A model generated the notes under the pieces. The model worked only from the letters and a program-made list of their open reading frames with translations, did no database searches and was not told the origin of the DNA. A stretch of DNA of 64,000 nt from Parasedimentitalea huanghaiensis (lineage in GTDB: Bacteria; Pseudomonadota; Alphaproteobacteria; Rhodobacterales; Rhodobacteraceae): NCBI RefSeq assembly GCF_009753675.1, contig NZ_WQLV01000017.1:1-64000 (forward strand). Reading direction: 5' to 3'. Below, piece after piece: positions 38,548-48,545 of the stretch (positions are counted from its first letter, which is position 1; each line of letters begins with the position of its first letter). Both the position numbers and the translations under genes were made by a program.

Positions 38548-39252
38548 ATGAGTGCATGGAAGCAAAAGCGATTCTGGGAACAGGTTCAGGTGATCGAAAC
38601 CGCAGAGGGTTTCACTGTGGAGCTGGATGGTCGCGCTGTTAAAACGCCTGCCAAAGCAGGTCTGTTTCTGCCGTCTCGTACTATGGCTGAAGCCATCGCA
38701 GTGGAATGGGAGGCCCAGGAAGAAGCGGTAAATCCGAATACGATGCCCTGTACCCGGTCAGCCAATGCAGCCATCGACAAAGTGCGAATCCAGCACGCGG
38801 AAGTGGCCGATATGTTGGCCGATTATGGTGATTCCGACCTGCTGTGTTATCGGGCAGAGACGCCCCGGGAGCTGGTCTCACGTCAAAATGATCTTTGGGA
38901 TCCTGCACTGGATTGGGCCGAATCGGCCCTAGGTGTGCGGCTGCTTAAACGGCAGGGGTTGCTTCATAAACGGCAGGAGGCCGAGGCATTACAAACTCTC
39001 CGTGCAAAAGTTCATGCGCTTTCCGCGTTTCAATTGGCCGCCTTTCACGATTTGGTCAGCATGTCCGGATCGCTGATTCTGGGATTTGCTGCGGCTGAAA
39101 ACTGGCGCAGTGTAGGTGAGATTTGGACGCTATCGCGGTTGGATGAACTGTGGCAGGAAGAGCAATGGGGGCCGGACGATGAGGCCCAAGCTGAGGCTGA
39201 AATAAAGCGGCAGGCCTTTTTACATGCCAAAAGATTTTACGATTTTTGTTGA
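38548..39252 (+). CDS. ATP12 family F1-ATPase assembly chaperone
   Basis: 234 residues, the ATP12 family, which in mitochondria chaperones the F1 alpha subunit. FWEQVQVIETAEGFTVELDG, AVEWEAQEEAVNPNTMP and CYRAETPRELVSRQNDLWDP are conserved. Retained across alphaproteobacteria, so it is a useful lineage marker. End of the + strand housekeeping run. No terminator stands out after it. Confidence 0.92.
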   Translation: MSAWKQKRFWEQVQVIETAEGFTVELDGRAVKTPAKAGLFLPSRTMAEAIAVEWEAQEEAVNPNTMPCTRSANAAIDKVRIQHAEVADMLADYGDSDLLCYRAETPRELVSRQNDLWDPALDWAESALGVRLLKRQGLLHKRQEAEALQTLRAKVHALSAFQLAAFHDLVSMSGSLILGFAAAENWRSVGEIWTLSRLDELWQEEQWGPDDEAQAEAEIKRQAFLHAKRFYDFC

Positions 39253-39485
39253 CCTGAAGGGCTTTTTCAGTCGTGAGCGCAATTTTCATTAAATGACTGC
39301 GATTGGAACGCAAGTTCGTAATCCGACCATCGAAAATCATGATCCTGCACTTGACGTTTGTTGATGAATAAGCCCAAAGTTAGCAACGAATTGGGGAAAT
39401 ACCCTAGTTCACACTCATTTTCGACATTGCTGGTGTCGGGAAATAAACCGCCATCTAAGGCGGGAATATCAGGAAGAGGTAAAAA

Positions 39486-40502
39486 ATGAAAAAGACTGTA
39501 CTTTTAGGTGCGCTGACTGTAGCCGGCCTGGCTGCTGGCGCAGCCGCCGCTGGCACACTTGACGACGTCAAGGCTCGCGGCACACTGAACTGCGGCGTCA
39601 CCACCGGTCTGGTTGGTTTTGCTGCTCCAGACGCCAATGGCGAATGGGCTGGCTTTGATGTTTCCATCTGCCGTGCCGTTGCTGCTGCGGTTCTGGGTGA
39701 CTCCAAGGCTGTTGAGTTTGTTCCAACCACTGGTAAGACACGCTTCACCGCGCTGGCTTCTGGCGAAATCGACATGCTGGCCCGTAACACCACATGGACC
39801 TTCTCGCGCGATGTCGACCTGAAGTTCGAATTCACTGGCGTAAACTACTATGACGGCCAGGGCTTCATGGTTCCAAAGGATTTGGGTGTTTCCTCGGCCA
39901 AGGAACTGGACGGCGCAACCGTTTGTATCCAGACTGGTACCACAACCGAGCTGAACCTGGCCGACTTCTTCCGCGCCAACAACATCAGCTACGAGCCGGT
40001 TCCAATCGAAACCAACGCTGAAGCACAGCAGCAGTACCTTGCCGGTGCTTGCGACGTGTACACAACCGACGCTTCGGGTCTGGCTGCAACACGCGCCACA
40101 TTTGACGATCCGGCTGGCCACGTTCTGCTGCCAGAAATCATCTCCAAGGAGCCTCTCGGCCCGCTGGTTCGCCATGGCGACCACGAGTGGGGCGACGTTG
40201 TTCGCTGGACACTGAATGCTCTGGTTTCGGCTGAAGAGCTGGGTGTGACATCGGCAAACATCGCTGAAGTGTCTGCTGGCTCCAACAACCCTGAAATCAA
40301 CCGTCTGCTGGGCTCCGAAGGCACACTGGGCGAAATGATGGGTCTGGACGCTGACTGGGCTAAAAGCGCAATCATGGCTGGTGGTAACTACGGTGAGATC
40401 TTCTCCTCGAACATCGGTGAAGAAACTCCTGTTGGTCTGGCACGTGGCCTGAACGCACAGTGGACAAACGGCGGCCTGCTGTACTCGCCTCCGTTCCGCT
40501 AA
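39486..40502 (+). CDS. bztA: Amino-acid ABC transporter substrate-binding protein (Bzt/Aap type)
   Basis: 338 residues; signal peptide with LGALTVAGLAAGAAAA, then an SBP family 3 fold opening VKARGTLNCGVTTGLVGF and containing WAGFDVSICRAVAAAV. Bzt/Aap carriers bind glutamate, glutamine, aspartate and asparagine. A good AGGAAGAGG precedes the ATG, and a small hairpin CCGCC/GGCGG lies just before it. A terminator hairpin after the gene likely keeps the binding protein more abundant than the membrane parts. Confidence 0.94.
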   Translation: MKKTVLLGALTVAGLAAGAAAAGTLDDVKARGTLNCGVTTGLVGFAAPDANGEWAGFDVSICRAVAAAVLGDSKAVEFVPTTGKTRFTALASGEIDMLARNTTWTFSRDVDLKFEFTGVNYYDGQGFMVPKDLGVSSAKELDGATVCIQTGTTTELNLADFFRANNISYEPVPIETNAEAQQQYLAGACDVYTTDASGLAATRATFDDPAGHVLLPEIISKEPLGPLVRHGDHEWGDVVRWTLNALVSAEELGVTSANIAEVSAGSNNPEINRLLGSEGTLGEMMGLDADWAKSAIMAGGNYGEIFSSNIGEETPVGLARGLNAQWTNGGLLYSPPFR

Positions 40503-40516
40503 GAACCGCAAGGTTA

Positions 40517-40545
40517 AGGGCGCAGGTAACCCCTGCGCCCTTTTC
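40517..40545 (+). terminator. Attenuating terminator between bztA and bztB
   Basis: GGGCGCAGG, loop, CCTGCGCCC then TTTTCC: a perfect 9-bp stem. Partial read-through to bztB is expected since no new promoter is obvious. Confidence 0.85.
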
Positions 40546-40629
40546 CTATCTGCAATACGAACTCGATCAACAGGAGTGGGGGGAAACCTCACCCGGATAA
40601 GATCGAGGGAGTCACGGGGATCATAAAAC

Positions 40630-41898
40630 ATGACAACTCTCTCGGACCCACCGCAGGAGTCGTTTCGGCTGTCCCAGCTGATCTACGACACGCGGTACAG
40701 GTCGATGACCATCCAGATCATTGCTCTGATCGGATTTCTCCTTCTACTGGGCTGGCTTTTCGGTAATACCGCACAAAACCTGGCTGACCTTGGTAAAGAG
40801 CCAAGCTTTCGATTCCTAAGTGAACCGGCTGGCTACGACATCAACCAGCGCCTGCTGGAATATAATTCACAAGATACCCACCTGCGTGCTGCCTTTGTTG
40901 GCTTGCTGAATACGCTGGTGGTGGCCCTGCTTGGCTGTATTACTGCGACCATTCTGGGTGTGGCGATCGGTGTTCTGCGCCTGTCCAGCAACTGGGTCGT
41001 TTCAAAACTGATGATGATCTACGTGGAAACCTTCCGCAACGTGCCTGTGTTGCTATGGATCGTTTTTGTTATGGCAATCATGATCGAAACCATGCCTGCA
41101 CCACGCGCGTTCAAAGGGGAAAACCCGGCGTCAGAAATGATGCTCAACGATAGCGTGGCTGTGACCAACCGTGGTGTCTATGTCCCCGAACCTCTGTTTA
41201 CGAACACATTGGGCGATGTACACCTGTTTGGTGCCGCCAGCATGCGGTTTGATGTCAGCCTGGATTTGCTGGCCTTGATGCTTGTGTTGGGTGCAAGCCT
41301 GTGGGGGGCTTCGTGGTTCCGCAAGCGGGCGGACAAGATTCAGGAATTGACTGGGGATCGTCCAAAGACCTGGCATGTGCGCCTTGGTTTGATTGTCGTT
41401 CCGACAGCTGTCCTGCTGTATGTTTTGGGCTTTCACTTGGGATACCCCGAGCTGAAGGGCTTTAACTTTAAAGGTGGCACACACTTCCGGAACTCGTTGA
41501 TCGCACTTTGGTTGGCATTGTCCCTGTACACAGCAGCTTTCATCGCTGAAATCGTACGGGCCGGTATCATGGCCATCGATCACGGTCAGAGTGAGGCCGC
41601 AGCGGCGCTGGGACTACGTCCAAACCGGACTATGAAACTGGTGATCCTGCCACAAGCGCTACGCGTGATCGTCCCTCCGATGATTTCGAACTATCTGAAC
41701 CTGACCAAAAACAGCTCTCTGGCGATTGCGGTGGGGTATATGGATCTTACGGGAACCTTGATGGGTATTACATTGAACCAGACCGGCCGCGAGCTGGAGA
41801 CGGTTCTGTTGACGATGTTGATTTACCTGGCCATCAGTCTGAGCATTTCAGCGGTGATGAACATGTACAACAATCGCGTCAAAATGGTGGAGCGGTAA
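40630..41898 (+). CDS. bztB: Amino-acid ABC transporter permease 1 (BztB/AapQ)
   Basis: 422 residues, longer than usual HisM-type permeases because of a large insert in the periplasmic side (about 150-240), which is characteristic of BztB/AapQ. The EAA loop EAAAALGLRPNRTMKLVILP contacts the ATPase. The first half contains a transmembrane start LIGFLLLLGWLFG. One base separates it from bztC. Confidence 0.93.
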   Translation: MTTLSDPPQESFRLSQLIYDTRYRSMTIQIIALIGFLLLLGWLFGNTAQNLADLGKEPSFRFLSEPAGYDINQRLLEYNSQDTHLRAAFVGLLNTLVVALLGCITATILGVAIGVLRLSSNWVVSKLMMIYVETFRNVPVLLWIVFVMAIMIETMPAPRAFKGENPASEMMLNDSVAVTNRGVYVPEPLFTNTLGDVHLFGAASMRFDVSLDLLALMLVLGASLWGASWFRKRADKIQELTGDRPKTWHVRLGLIVVPTAVLLYVLGFHLGYPELKGFNFKGGTHFRNSLIALWLALSLYTAAFIAEIVRAGIMAIDHGQSEAAAALGLRPNRTMKLVILPQALRVIVPPMISNYLNLTKNSSLAIAVGYMDLTGTLMGITLNQTGRELETVLLTMLIYLAISLSISAVMNMYNNRVKMVER

Positions 41899-41899
41899 T

Positions 41900-43207
41900 A
41901 TGAGCGATATTTCATTTGTTCGCACAGAAATGCTGCCGGAACAGGATCCGCCAGCCTCTGAAGTTGGAGCCCTGGGCTGGGCAAAGCACAACCTGTTTTC
42001 AGGCGCCATGAACTCAGCCCTGACAGTGTTTTCCATTTTGGCTATCTACTATGTTCTGGCAGCACTGCTGCCTTGGGCCTGGTCGCCAACCTGGAATGCA
42101 ACCTCGCTGGCCGGCTGTCGTGAAATCCTGCATGATCTCGGTCGTGAAGGCCATTTCTCCGGCGCGTGCTGGGGGGTAATCAATGACCGTTGGGTTCAGC
42201 TGTTCATGGGGTTCTACCCGCCTGAACATTACTGGCGGCCTATCGCAGCCTTCATTCTGCTGGGCGTGGCGCTTTCTCCGGTGCTGTTTTCCGATCAAGT
42301 GCCAGCCAAGTTGATCTGGTTCACTGGCTTGTATCCGTTCCTGATGCCTTGGTTGCTATGGGGCGGATCTATCTGGGTTCCCCTGATGGTTCTGGCTGGA
42401 TTTGTCATTGCTTACGCAGCGTATCGGTTCATCTTAGACAAGATGAGCGAGCTGATTGCGCTGATTGCGGCGGTTATTGTTGCTGTTGTTTGGTGGCTGT
42501 TCCTGATGGGGCCGATTGCCGAATTTGTCTTCAATATCATTCCGATTGGTATGGAAGCAGTTGGCAGTCGTAAGTTTGGTGGCATGATGCTGTCATTGAC
42601 TATCGGCGTTGTTGCGATTGGCTTTTCGCTGCCGATTGGTGTGGTACTGGCGCTGGGTCGTCAGTCCGATCTTCTGATCGTCAAGGCACTATGTGTTGGA
42701 TTCATTGAATTCATTCGGGGTGTTCCGCTGATCACGCTGCTGTTTGTTGCGTCGACCTTGCTGAACATCTTTATGCCTCCGGGAACCAACTTTGACATCA
42801 TTATGCGGGTCATCATCATGGCCACCCTGTTTGCCTCCGCCTATATGGCCGAAGTGATCCGGGGTGGTTTGGCCGCGCTTCCCACTGGACAATATGAGGG
42901 TGCAGACAGCCTGGGCCTTAATTATTGGCAGGCTCAGCGGCTGATCATCATGCCGCAGGCGCTGAAAATCTCTATTCCGGGGATTGTAAGTACCTTTATC
43001 GGGCTGTTCAAAGACACCACGCTGGTGTCGGTGATTGGCCTGTTGGATCCTCTGGGACTGTCCAACGGTATTCGCGCAAATGCAGAGTGGAACGGTGTCG
43101 TGTGGGAAATCTACGGGTTTATCGCGCTGATGTTCTTTGTCTTCTGTTTTTCCATGTCTCGTTATTCCATGTATCTGGAGCGTAAGCTTCAGACTGGCCA
43201 TCGTTAA
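41900..43207 (+). CDS. bztC: Amino-acid ABC transporter permease 2 (BztC/AapM)
   Basis: 435 residues; extra N-terminal membrane helices precede the permease core. EAA loop: YEGADSLGLNYWQAQRLIIM. Forms the channel with BztB. Twelve bases to bztD with AAGGAG in the gap. Confidence 0.93.
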   Translation: MSDISFVRTEMLPEQDPPASEVGALGWAKHNLFSGAMNSALTVFSILAIYYVLAALLPWAWSPTWNATSLAGCREILHDLGREGHFSGACWGVINDRWVQLFMGFYPPEHYWRPIAAFILLGVALSPVLFSDQVPAKLIWFTGLYPFLMPWLLWGGSIWVPLMVLAGFVIAYAAYRFILDKMSELIALIAAVIVAVVWWLFLMGPIAEFVFNIIPIGMEAVGSRKFGGMMLSLTIGVVAIGFSLPIGVVLALGRQSDLLIVKALCVGFIEFIRGVPLITLLFVASTLLNIFMPPGTNFDIIMRVIIMATLFASAYMAEVIRGGLAALPTGQYEGADSLGLNYWQAQRLIIMPQALKISIPGIVSTFIGLFKDTTLVSVIGLLDPLGLSNGIRANAEWNGVVWEIYGFIALMFFVFCFSMSRYSMYLERKLQTGHR

Positions 43208-43219
43208 GGAGTTCAACAC

Positions 43220-44011
43220 ATGTCTGAACTTGCTACTTCTCGCACTATCGATCGTTCCAAGATGGAGGTCTCTGATGAGATCGCGATCGATATCAATGCC
43301 ATGAACAAGTGGTACGGGTCGTTTCACGTGCTGCGTGACATCAACCTGACCGTCAACCAAGGCGAACGGATTGTGATCGCCGGGCCTTCGGGCTCGGGGA
43401 AATCAACCCTGATCCGCTGCCTGAACGCGCTGGAAGAACACCAGCAGGGCAAGATCACTGTGGATGGGACCGTTCTGTCGAACGATCTGAAAAACATCGA
43501 CAAGATCCGCCGTGAAGTGGGGATGGTGTTTCAGCACTTTAACCTGTTCCCGCATCTGACGATCCTGGAAAACCTGACTTTGGCTCCGATCTGGGTGCGT
43601 AAGACACCTAAGAAAGAAGCTGAAGAAACGGCGATGCACTTCCTTGAGAAGGTGAAGATCCCCGAACAGGCTGGTAAGTACCCCGGTCAGTTGTCTGGTG
43701 GTCAGCAGCAGCGTGTTGCGATTGCCCGCTCGCTGTGCATGAAGCCGCGGATCATGTTGTTTGATGAACCAACTTCTGCGCTGGACCCTGAGATGATCAA
43801 AGAGGTGCTCGACACCATGATCGAACTCGCAGAAGAAGGCATGACCATGCTCTGCGTGACCCACGAGATGGGCTTTGCCCGTCAGGTGGCGAACCGCGTT
43901 ATCTTTATGGATGCGGGTCAGATTGTGGAGCAGAACGAACCAGAAGAGTTCTTCAACAACCCACAAAGCGAACGCACCAAGCTGTTCCTGAGCCAGATTC
44001 TAGGTCACTAA
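43220..44011 (+). CDS. bztD: Amino-acid ABC transporter ATP-binding protein (BztD/AapP)
   Basis: 263 residues; Walker [11 protein letters not shown], signature [15 protein letters not shown], Walker [15 protein letters not shown]-loop VTHEMGFA. Provides energy for the Bzt complex. An N-terminal extension of ~30 residues precedes the domain. A strong terminator follows. Confidence 0.96.
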   Translation: MSELATSRTIDRSKMEVSDEIAIDINAMNKWYGSFHVLRDINLTVNQGERIVIAGPSGSGKSTLIRCLNALEEHQQGKITVDGTVLSNDLKNIDKIRREVGMVFQHFNLFPHLTILENLTLAPIWVRKTPKKEAEETAMHFLEKVKIPEQAGKYPGQLSGGQQQRVAIARSLCMKPRIMLFDEPTSALDPEMIKEVLDTMIELAEEGMTMLCVTHEMGFARQVANRVIFMDAGQIVEQNEPEEFFNNPQSERTKLFLSQILGH

Positions 44012-44034
44012 ACCAAATCTGTTTCTAATAAATC

Positions 44035-44061
44035 GGCCCCCGGAAAACCGGGGGCCTTTTT
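44035..44061. terminator. Terminator after bztD
   Basis: GGCCCCCGG, AAAA, CCGGGGGCC then TTTTTC: a perfect 9-bp stem. It lies between convergent genes and may also serve the - strand acetyltransferase. Confidence 0.93.
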
Positions 44062-44073
44062 CGTTGTGTTGGG

Positions 44074-44502
44074 TCAGCTTGGCGTGAACATCAGTTCCAG
44101 CACCTTGTGACCAAAGAAGGGATCCATCTTTTCGATGCCTTCAACAAAACCGTAGCTCTGGTAAAAGCGGCGCCCAATGGGGTTGTCCGTAAAGACTTCG
44201 AGCCGCAGTTCCCCTTTCAGGTCTACAGCCTTGTCCATCAGGGCTTTGCCAATACGCTTCCCATGATGGCTCGGCCTTACAAACAGGCCACCGACCTCAT
44301 TTTCCATGAGTGCGATAAAGCCAACGGCTTGGTCATCGCTGACAGCAATGTAGGTTTCCGCAATATCCAGAAAATGGTCGCGTATCATTGCCTCAGCCTG
44401 ATCCAGCTGGTCATGCGTTAGAAACGGATGAGCCAGACTACTGGATTCGCGCCAGATAGAAAGCACAGCGGTTTTGTCGTTGGGGTGGTAGGGTCTGATC
44501 AT
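44074..44502 (-). CDS. GNAT family N-acetyltransferase
   Basis: 142 residues with the acetyl-CoA site at GLFVRPSHHGKRIGKALM (V-x-P-x-x-x-G-x-x-I/G) and the closing FYQSYGFVEG motif. Similar to YjaB-type GNATs. ATG at 44502 (MIRPYHP) with AAGGAT upstream is preferred over an ATG at 44541. Substrate unknown. Confidence 0.85.
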   Translation of the reverse strand: MIRPYHPNDKTAVLSIWRESSSLAHPFLTHDQLDQAEAMIRDHFLDIAETYIAVSDDQAVGFIALMENEVGGLFVRPSHHGKRIGKALMDKAVDLKGELRLEVFTDNPIGRRFYQSYGFVEGIEKMDPFFGHKVLELMFTPS

Positions 44503-44724
44503 TGTCAGAGTATCCTTTAGAGATTGCCACAGGGGCAACATGTCTTGAATCTATGAGATGGGTACACTCAGCAATTCACCTGCCAGTGATCGGCGGGTGG
44601 TATTTTGATAAGCGATACAGGGACCAACATTGGCCCCAAATTCAACGGGACATAAAATCTCCAGGACTGTCACGGGTCGCATAACAGAAGAGATCTGGGT
44701 ATTTCAAGCAGTGTTGGGCTTCGG

Positions 44725-45222
44725 TCAGGCGGCTTCCAGCTCGCGCGGTACTATAAAGTCCACTAGGTGCCCGCTGTTCCAGTCCAGCTCACTCCAGCTA
44801 TCAATATCAAACTGAACAACCGAAGTTGCTCCGGTCGGGTAGTTGAAGAACCGCGGATGGTCCGGAGCAAGTTTTGCAATTTCGCGTGCAAACGAGCCGA
44901 TACCGGGATTATGCGCGAGTATCATGGTGCAGGGGCGTTCTGCCTCTCTGAGAACCTGTAGAATGATGTCGGCATTTGCGTGGTACAACCGCTCTACAAA
45001 CACCGCTGGCGCGCCCAAGTCCATCCGTTCATAGGTTTCGCGTGTGCGCTGGGATGGGGAGGAAATCACCTGATCAGGCACATGCCCGTTTTGCTTTAAC
45101 CACAGCCCTAATGCTGTAGCTGACTGGCGCCCCCGCTTGTTCAAAGGGCGGGCATGATCGCTGGGCGCGGATGTGTCCCATGCAGATTTGGCGTGGCGGG
45201 TGAGAATCAGAGTACAAGTCAT
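44725..45222 (-). CDS. SixA-like histidine phosphatase
   Basis: 165 residues of the phosphoglycerate-mutase-like superfamily; RHAKSAWD holds the catalytic His10 and LAHNPGI the second His (104). SixA dephosphorylates phospho-His on HPt or PTS proteins. Its start at 45222 overlaps the stop of the ferredoxin-like gene upstream by four bases, placing it last in a three-gene - strand group. Confidence 0.88.
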   Translation of the reverse strand: MTCTLILTRHAKSAWDTSAPSDHARPLNKRGRQSATALGLWLKQNGHVPDQVISSPSQRTRETYERMDLGAPAVFVERLYHANADIILQVLREAERPCTMILAHNPGIGSFAREIAKLAPDHPRFFNYPTGATSVVQFDIDSWSELDWNSGHLVDFIVPRELEAA

Positions 45223-45866
45223 CGCGCGTGAAAGTACCTCATATGATGTGCGGTTTGGTCGAATAGTCGTTTGGCGCCATCGCTTAGCGGGCACGCCCGT
45301 CTGGCAAGGCAGCCACGGGACAGGCACTCTGTGCCGTCTGCCGTGTCCAGATAGTCATGACAAACTGCCAGTTCATAGGGGCCTCCGTCAACCATTGCGT
45401 TCACCGGGCAACTGGTCAAGCAGGGCTTTGCCACGCAACTGTCGCAAGGGGAGTGGATGAGAGGAGGTGCTGGAATGTCGAGTTTGGTATCAAAATGCAA
45501 CGTGCCGCGATACGAAATCAGCATTCCCACCTGATCGTGCACCAGCATTTTGGTTGGTGATGTGAAGGCCCGTCCCGACTGAAGAGCCCATTGAATAAAG
45601 GGCGGGTAGGGTGGCCCGTTCGAGGGGAAACTGCATGTGGCGTTCAACTTTCTTGCAAGCTGACCGATGACCCGTGCCGACCATCGGTCAACCGGATCTG
45701 CCTGACCATCGAGATACTCAGCCGATGTCGTAAAGCAGGGCCAAAAGTTTTCACCTGTGCCAAGCAGAACAATGGTTTTCCCATATTGGCAGTCACTGGG
45801 ATGAAGCCCACCCATCAGGATCAGCCCATGTGGTGCAATCGCGGCCTCAATTTCCTCAAAGGTCAT
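45219..45866 (-). CDS. Ferredoxin-like iron-sulfur protein
   Basis: 215 residues. The C-terminal third carries two Cys clusters: CDSCVAKPCLTSCPVNA and a second set with CHDYLDTADGTEC and CLARRACP, compatible with two 4Fe-4S clusters. The N-terminal part has LILMGGLHPSD but no recognised catalytic domain; weak resemblance to the ferredoxin-like half of epoxyqueuosine reductase-type proteins. ATG at 45866 overlaps the stop of the sterol-desaturase-like gene (ATGA). Confidence 0.72.
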   Translation of the reverse strand: MTFEEIEAAIAPHGLILMGGLHPSDCQYGKTIVLLGTGENFWPCFTTSAEYLDGQADPVDRWSARVIGQLARKLNATCSFPSNGPPYPPFIQWALQSGRAFTSPTKMLVHDQVGMLISYRGTLHFDTKLDIPAPPLIHSPCDSCVAKPCLTSCPVNAMVDGGPYELAVCHDYLDTADGTECLSRGCLARRACPLSDGAKRLFDQTAHHMRYFHAR

Positions 45867-46660
45867 TTGCGACGAAAGGGTAGGCAGAGGCTCCACCATA
45901 GATTGGTGGGTTGATCATCGCGCCATTGCAAACCGACCTTCATCGCGTCGTGCCCCTCTTTTGGCTGCGAAACATAGGTTCCAAACATCTTGTCCCAAAT
46001 GGACAGGGCAAACCCATAGTTGCTGTCGTGCTCGGTGCGACGGGTTGAGTGGTGAACGCGGTGCATGTCGGGCGTGACCAGAACCAAACGCACCAAACGA
46101 TCCATCGTCAGCGGAAGATGCAGGTTGGAATGGTTGAACAAGGCCGTACCATTGAGCAGGATTTCAAACACGACCACGGCGATTGCTGTTGGACCCAACA
46201 GGTAGATCAACCCAATCTTCAGCACCATGGACAGCGCAATTTCCGCCGGGTGAAACCGAACGGCGGTGGTGACATCCATATCAAGGTCAGCGTGGTGCAC
46301 CCGGTGCAGGCGCCACAGCAGCGGAACCTTGTGGGTGATCAGATGTTGCAGCCAGATTGCAAAGTCTAGGAACAGCACAGCAAGGGTGAATTCAAGCCAG
46401 ACAGGCAGTTCAACCGCATTGAACAGGCCCCAGGCCTTTGTCTGTGCATCCAGTGCCGCCCCGACGGCGAGTAAGGGCAGCCCAAATGCAACCGCGCGCA
46501 GGGTCAGTGTGTTGAGAACCGTGATTGAGAGGTTGGTGAACCAACGGTTGGCGCGTGGCTGCTGGCGGGCGCGGCGCGGGGCCAGGTGCTCGGCGCAGGC
46601 AAATACTGCAAACAGCCCCAAGAAGATGCCAAGACGGAGTGTGGTTTCGTTTTCCATGCA
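45863..46660 (-). CDS. Sterol desaturase / fatty-acid hydroxylase family membrane protein
   Basis: About 265 residues, several membrane helices and the eight-His di-iron pattern: HLITHKVPLLWRLHRVHH, then HSNLH and HRVHHS. Family members hydroxylate or desaturate sterols, carotenoids or fatty acids. ATG at 46660 (MENETTL) is preferred; another at 46675 would add five residues, and neither has a strong ribosome binding site. The ferredoxin-like gene downstream might supply electrons, which is inference. Confidence 0.83.
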   Translation of the reverse strand, partial: CMENETTLRLGIFLGLFAVFACAEHLAPRRARQQPRANRWFTNLSITVLNTLTLRAVAFGLPLLAVGAALDAQTKAWGLFNAVELPVWLEFTLAVLFLDFAIWLQHLITHKVPLLWRLHRVHHADLDMDVTTAVRFHPAEIALSMVLKIGLIYLLGPTAIAVVVFEILLNGTALFNHSNLHLPLTMDRLVRLVLVTPDMHRVHHSTRRTEHDSNYGFALSIWDKMFGTYVSQPKEGHDAMKVGLQWRDDQPTNLWWSLCLPFRRK

Positions 46661-46730
46661 TTCAGAAAGGCGCATATGAAAGTCAAACGCAAGTCCGGAT
46701 AATACACGTTGCTGTCAGGTTGCAGCTAAG

Positions 46731-46752
46731 GGCGGGGCGTAAACCCCGCCTT
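46731..46752 (-). terminator. Hairpin after argB
   Basis: On the - strand AGGCGGGG, TTTACG, CCCCGCCCT, a GC-rich stem; no T tract follows on that strand. Confidence 0.5.
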
Positions 46753-46758
46753 TCTGTA

Positions 46759-47622
46759 CTAGTCAGGCCGGATCATCGATCCAGCGCCGTGGAGTGTAAA
46801 CAGCTCCAGCAGGACCGAGTTCTGGACGCGTCCATCCACGATGGTACAGGCCCGCACACCGTTGCGAACGGCCTGCAAAGCAGTTTCGGTTTTGGGGATC
46901 ATGCCACCGGCAATGACACCACTGCGGGTCATTGCTTCCACATCTGTGGCTTTCAGCTCCGTGACCACATCGCCCTCGGCATTTTTAACACCGGCGACAT
47001 CCGTCAGGAGCAGCAACCGGTCCGCCTTGAGCGCAGAGGCCACTGCGCCTGCGGCAGTGTCACCGTTGATGTTGAATGTCTCTCCGTCGCGACCTGCACC
47101 AATTGGGGCAATCACCGGGATCATGTCCTTTTCAAACAGGTGATGCAGAACCGAGGCATCCATGTTTGCCGGGGTGCCAACAAAACCCAGATCAGGATTG
47201 GTCTGATCACAGGTGATCAGGTTAGCATCCTTGCCGGACAGCCCAACACCCATACCACCCTGACGGTTGATCGCCTGAACAATGCGTTTATTGACCAGAC
47301 CGGACAAGACCATTTCCACCACTTCCATGGTGGCTTTGTCGGTGACGCGCTTACCACCCACAAACTCGGATTTGATTTCCAGCTTGTCCAGCATGGCGTT
47401 GATCATTGGCCCCCCGCCATGAACGATCACCGGGTTTACGCCGACTTGTCGCAGCAGAACCATGTCACGGGCAAAAGTATCCATTGCTTCGTCGCTGCCC
47501 ATGGCGTGACCGCCAAGTTTGACGACGACAATAGCCCCATCGTAGCGCTGCAAGTAAGGCAGTGCGCTGGACAATGTGGCGGCGGTGGCAATCCAATCGC
47601 GGTTCATATGCTGTTTCTTCAT
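46759..47622 (-). CDS. argB: Acetylglutamate kinase
   Basis: Second step of arginine synthesis, phosphorylating N-acetylglutamate. The amino-acid kinase fold is clear: [29 protein letters not shown] and [13 protein letters not shown]. 287 residues, standard. Diverges from the SDR gene at 47743; the EngB-PepSY chain often lies near argB in related genomes. Confidence 0.96.
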   Translation of the reverse strand: MKKQHMNRDWIATAATLSSALPYLQRYDGAIVVVKLGGHAMGSDEAMDTFARDMVLLRQVGVNPVIVHGGGPMINAMLDKLEIKSEFVGGKRVTDKATMEVVEMVLSGLVNKRIVQAINRQGGMGVGLSGKDANLITCDQTNPDLGFVGTPANMDASVLHHLFEKDMIPVIAPIGAGRDGETFNINGDTAAGAVASALKADRLLLLTDVAGVKNAEGDVVTELKATDVEAMTRSGVIAGGMIPKTETALQAVRNGVRACTIVDGRVQNSVLLELFTLHGAGSMIRPD

Positions 47623-47742
47623 CGCTTGGGGTCCCTTTGACGGTTTCTGTTACGCGGTTCTGCCGTCGCTGCCAAGTGTAGCGTTGCAGCTGGGGGCCGC
47701 AGTGATAGGGTTGGCTGGAAATTCAAAGCTGAGGACCGGCTA

Positions 47743-48471
47743 ATGCGCCAAAAGACAATGTTGCTGACCGGAGCCAGCCGGGGCATAGGACATGCCACCG
47801 TGCGCCGCTTTAATAGCGAAGGCTGGCGCGTGATCACCTGCTCGCGCCATCCGTTCCCCGTGGAATGCCCCTGGGGGGGCGGACAGGAAAACCACGTACA
47901 GGTTGATCTGGGCGATCCGGCAGGCACCATCAATGCGGTGGGAGTCATTCAGGACCTGCTGGACGGGCCGCTGGATGCGCTGGTCAACAACGCCGGGATT
48001 TCACCCAAAGGCCCAAATGGCGAGCGGTTGAGTACGCTGGACACCGATCTGATGGACTGGGGCAAGGTGTTCCACGTCAACTTCTTTGCATCCGTCGTGC
48101 TGGCACGCGGGTTAAAAGACGAACTGGCCGCCGCCAAAGGTTCAGTTGTCAACGTGACGTCAATCGCGGGCAGTCGGGTGCATCCATTCGCTGGGGCGGC
48201 TTATGCCACCTCCAAGGCCGCGCTGGCGGCGCTGACGCGCGAAATGGCACATGACTTTGGCCCGCTTGGCGTGCGGGTCAATGCGATTGCGCCAGGAGAG
48301 GTGGAAACTGCGATTCTATCGCCAGGCACAGACAAAATCGTCAGGAAGTTGCCAATGCAGCGTTTGGGCCAGCCAGAGGAAGTCGCAGCCGCGATCTTCT
48401 TCCTGTGCTCAAACGACAGTTCCTACATCTCTGGTGCCGAGATTGAGGTGAATGGAGCGCAGCACGTCTAG
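47743..48471 (+). CDS. SDR family oxidoreductase
   Basis: 242 residues; classical short-chain dehydrogenase with TGASRGIG (9-16), NNAG, Ser139 and Y153-x-x-x-K157 (AAYATSKAAL). NAD(P)-dependent; substrate unknown. 120 bases separate its start from argB on the opposite strand. A very strong hairpin follows. Confidence 0.9.
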   Translation: MRQKTMLLTGASRGIGHATVRRFNSEGWRVITCSRHPFPVECPWGGGQENHVQVDLGDPAGTINAVGVIQDLLDGPLDALVNNAGISPKGPNGERLSTLDTDLMDWGKVFHVNFFASVVLARGLKDELAAAKGSVVNVTSIAGSRVHPFAGAAYATSKAALAALTREMAHDFGPLGVRVNAIAPGEVETAILSPGTDKIVRKLPMQRLGQPEEVAAAIFFLCSNDSSYISGAEIEVNGAQHV

Positions 48472-48500
48472 GTTGAAAGCAGAACCGGGTAATTTGAAAA

Positions 48501-48545
48501 CGGGGCCCAGCTTGTTGTTCAAGCTGGGCCCCGGTGTTTCTTTTA
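48501..48545. terminator. Bidirectional terminator
   Basis: CGGGGCCCAGCTTG, a TTGTT loop and CAAGCTGGGCCCCG form a perfect 14-bp stem, followed by GTGTTTCTTTT on the + strand and AAAA-rich sequence upstream. It lies between the convergent SDR and PepSY genes. Confidence 0.92.
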
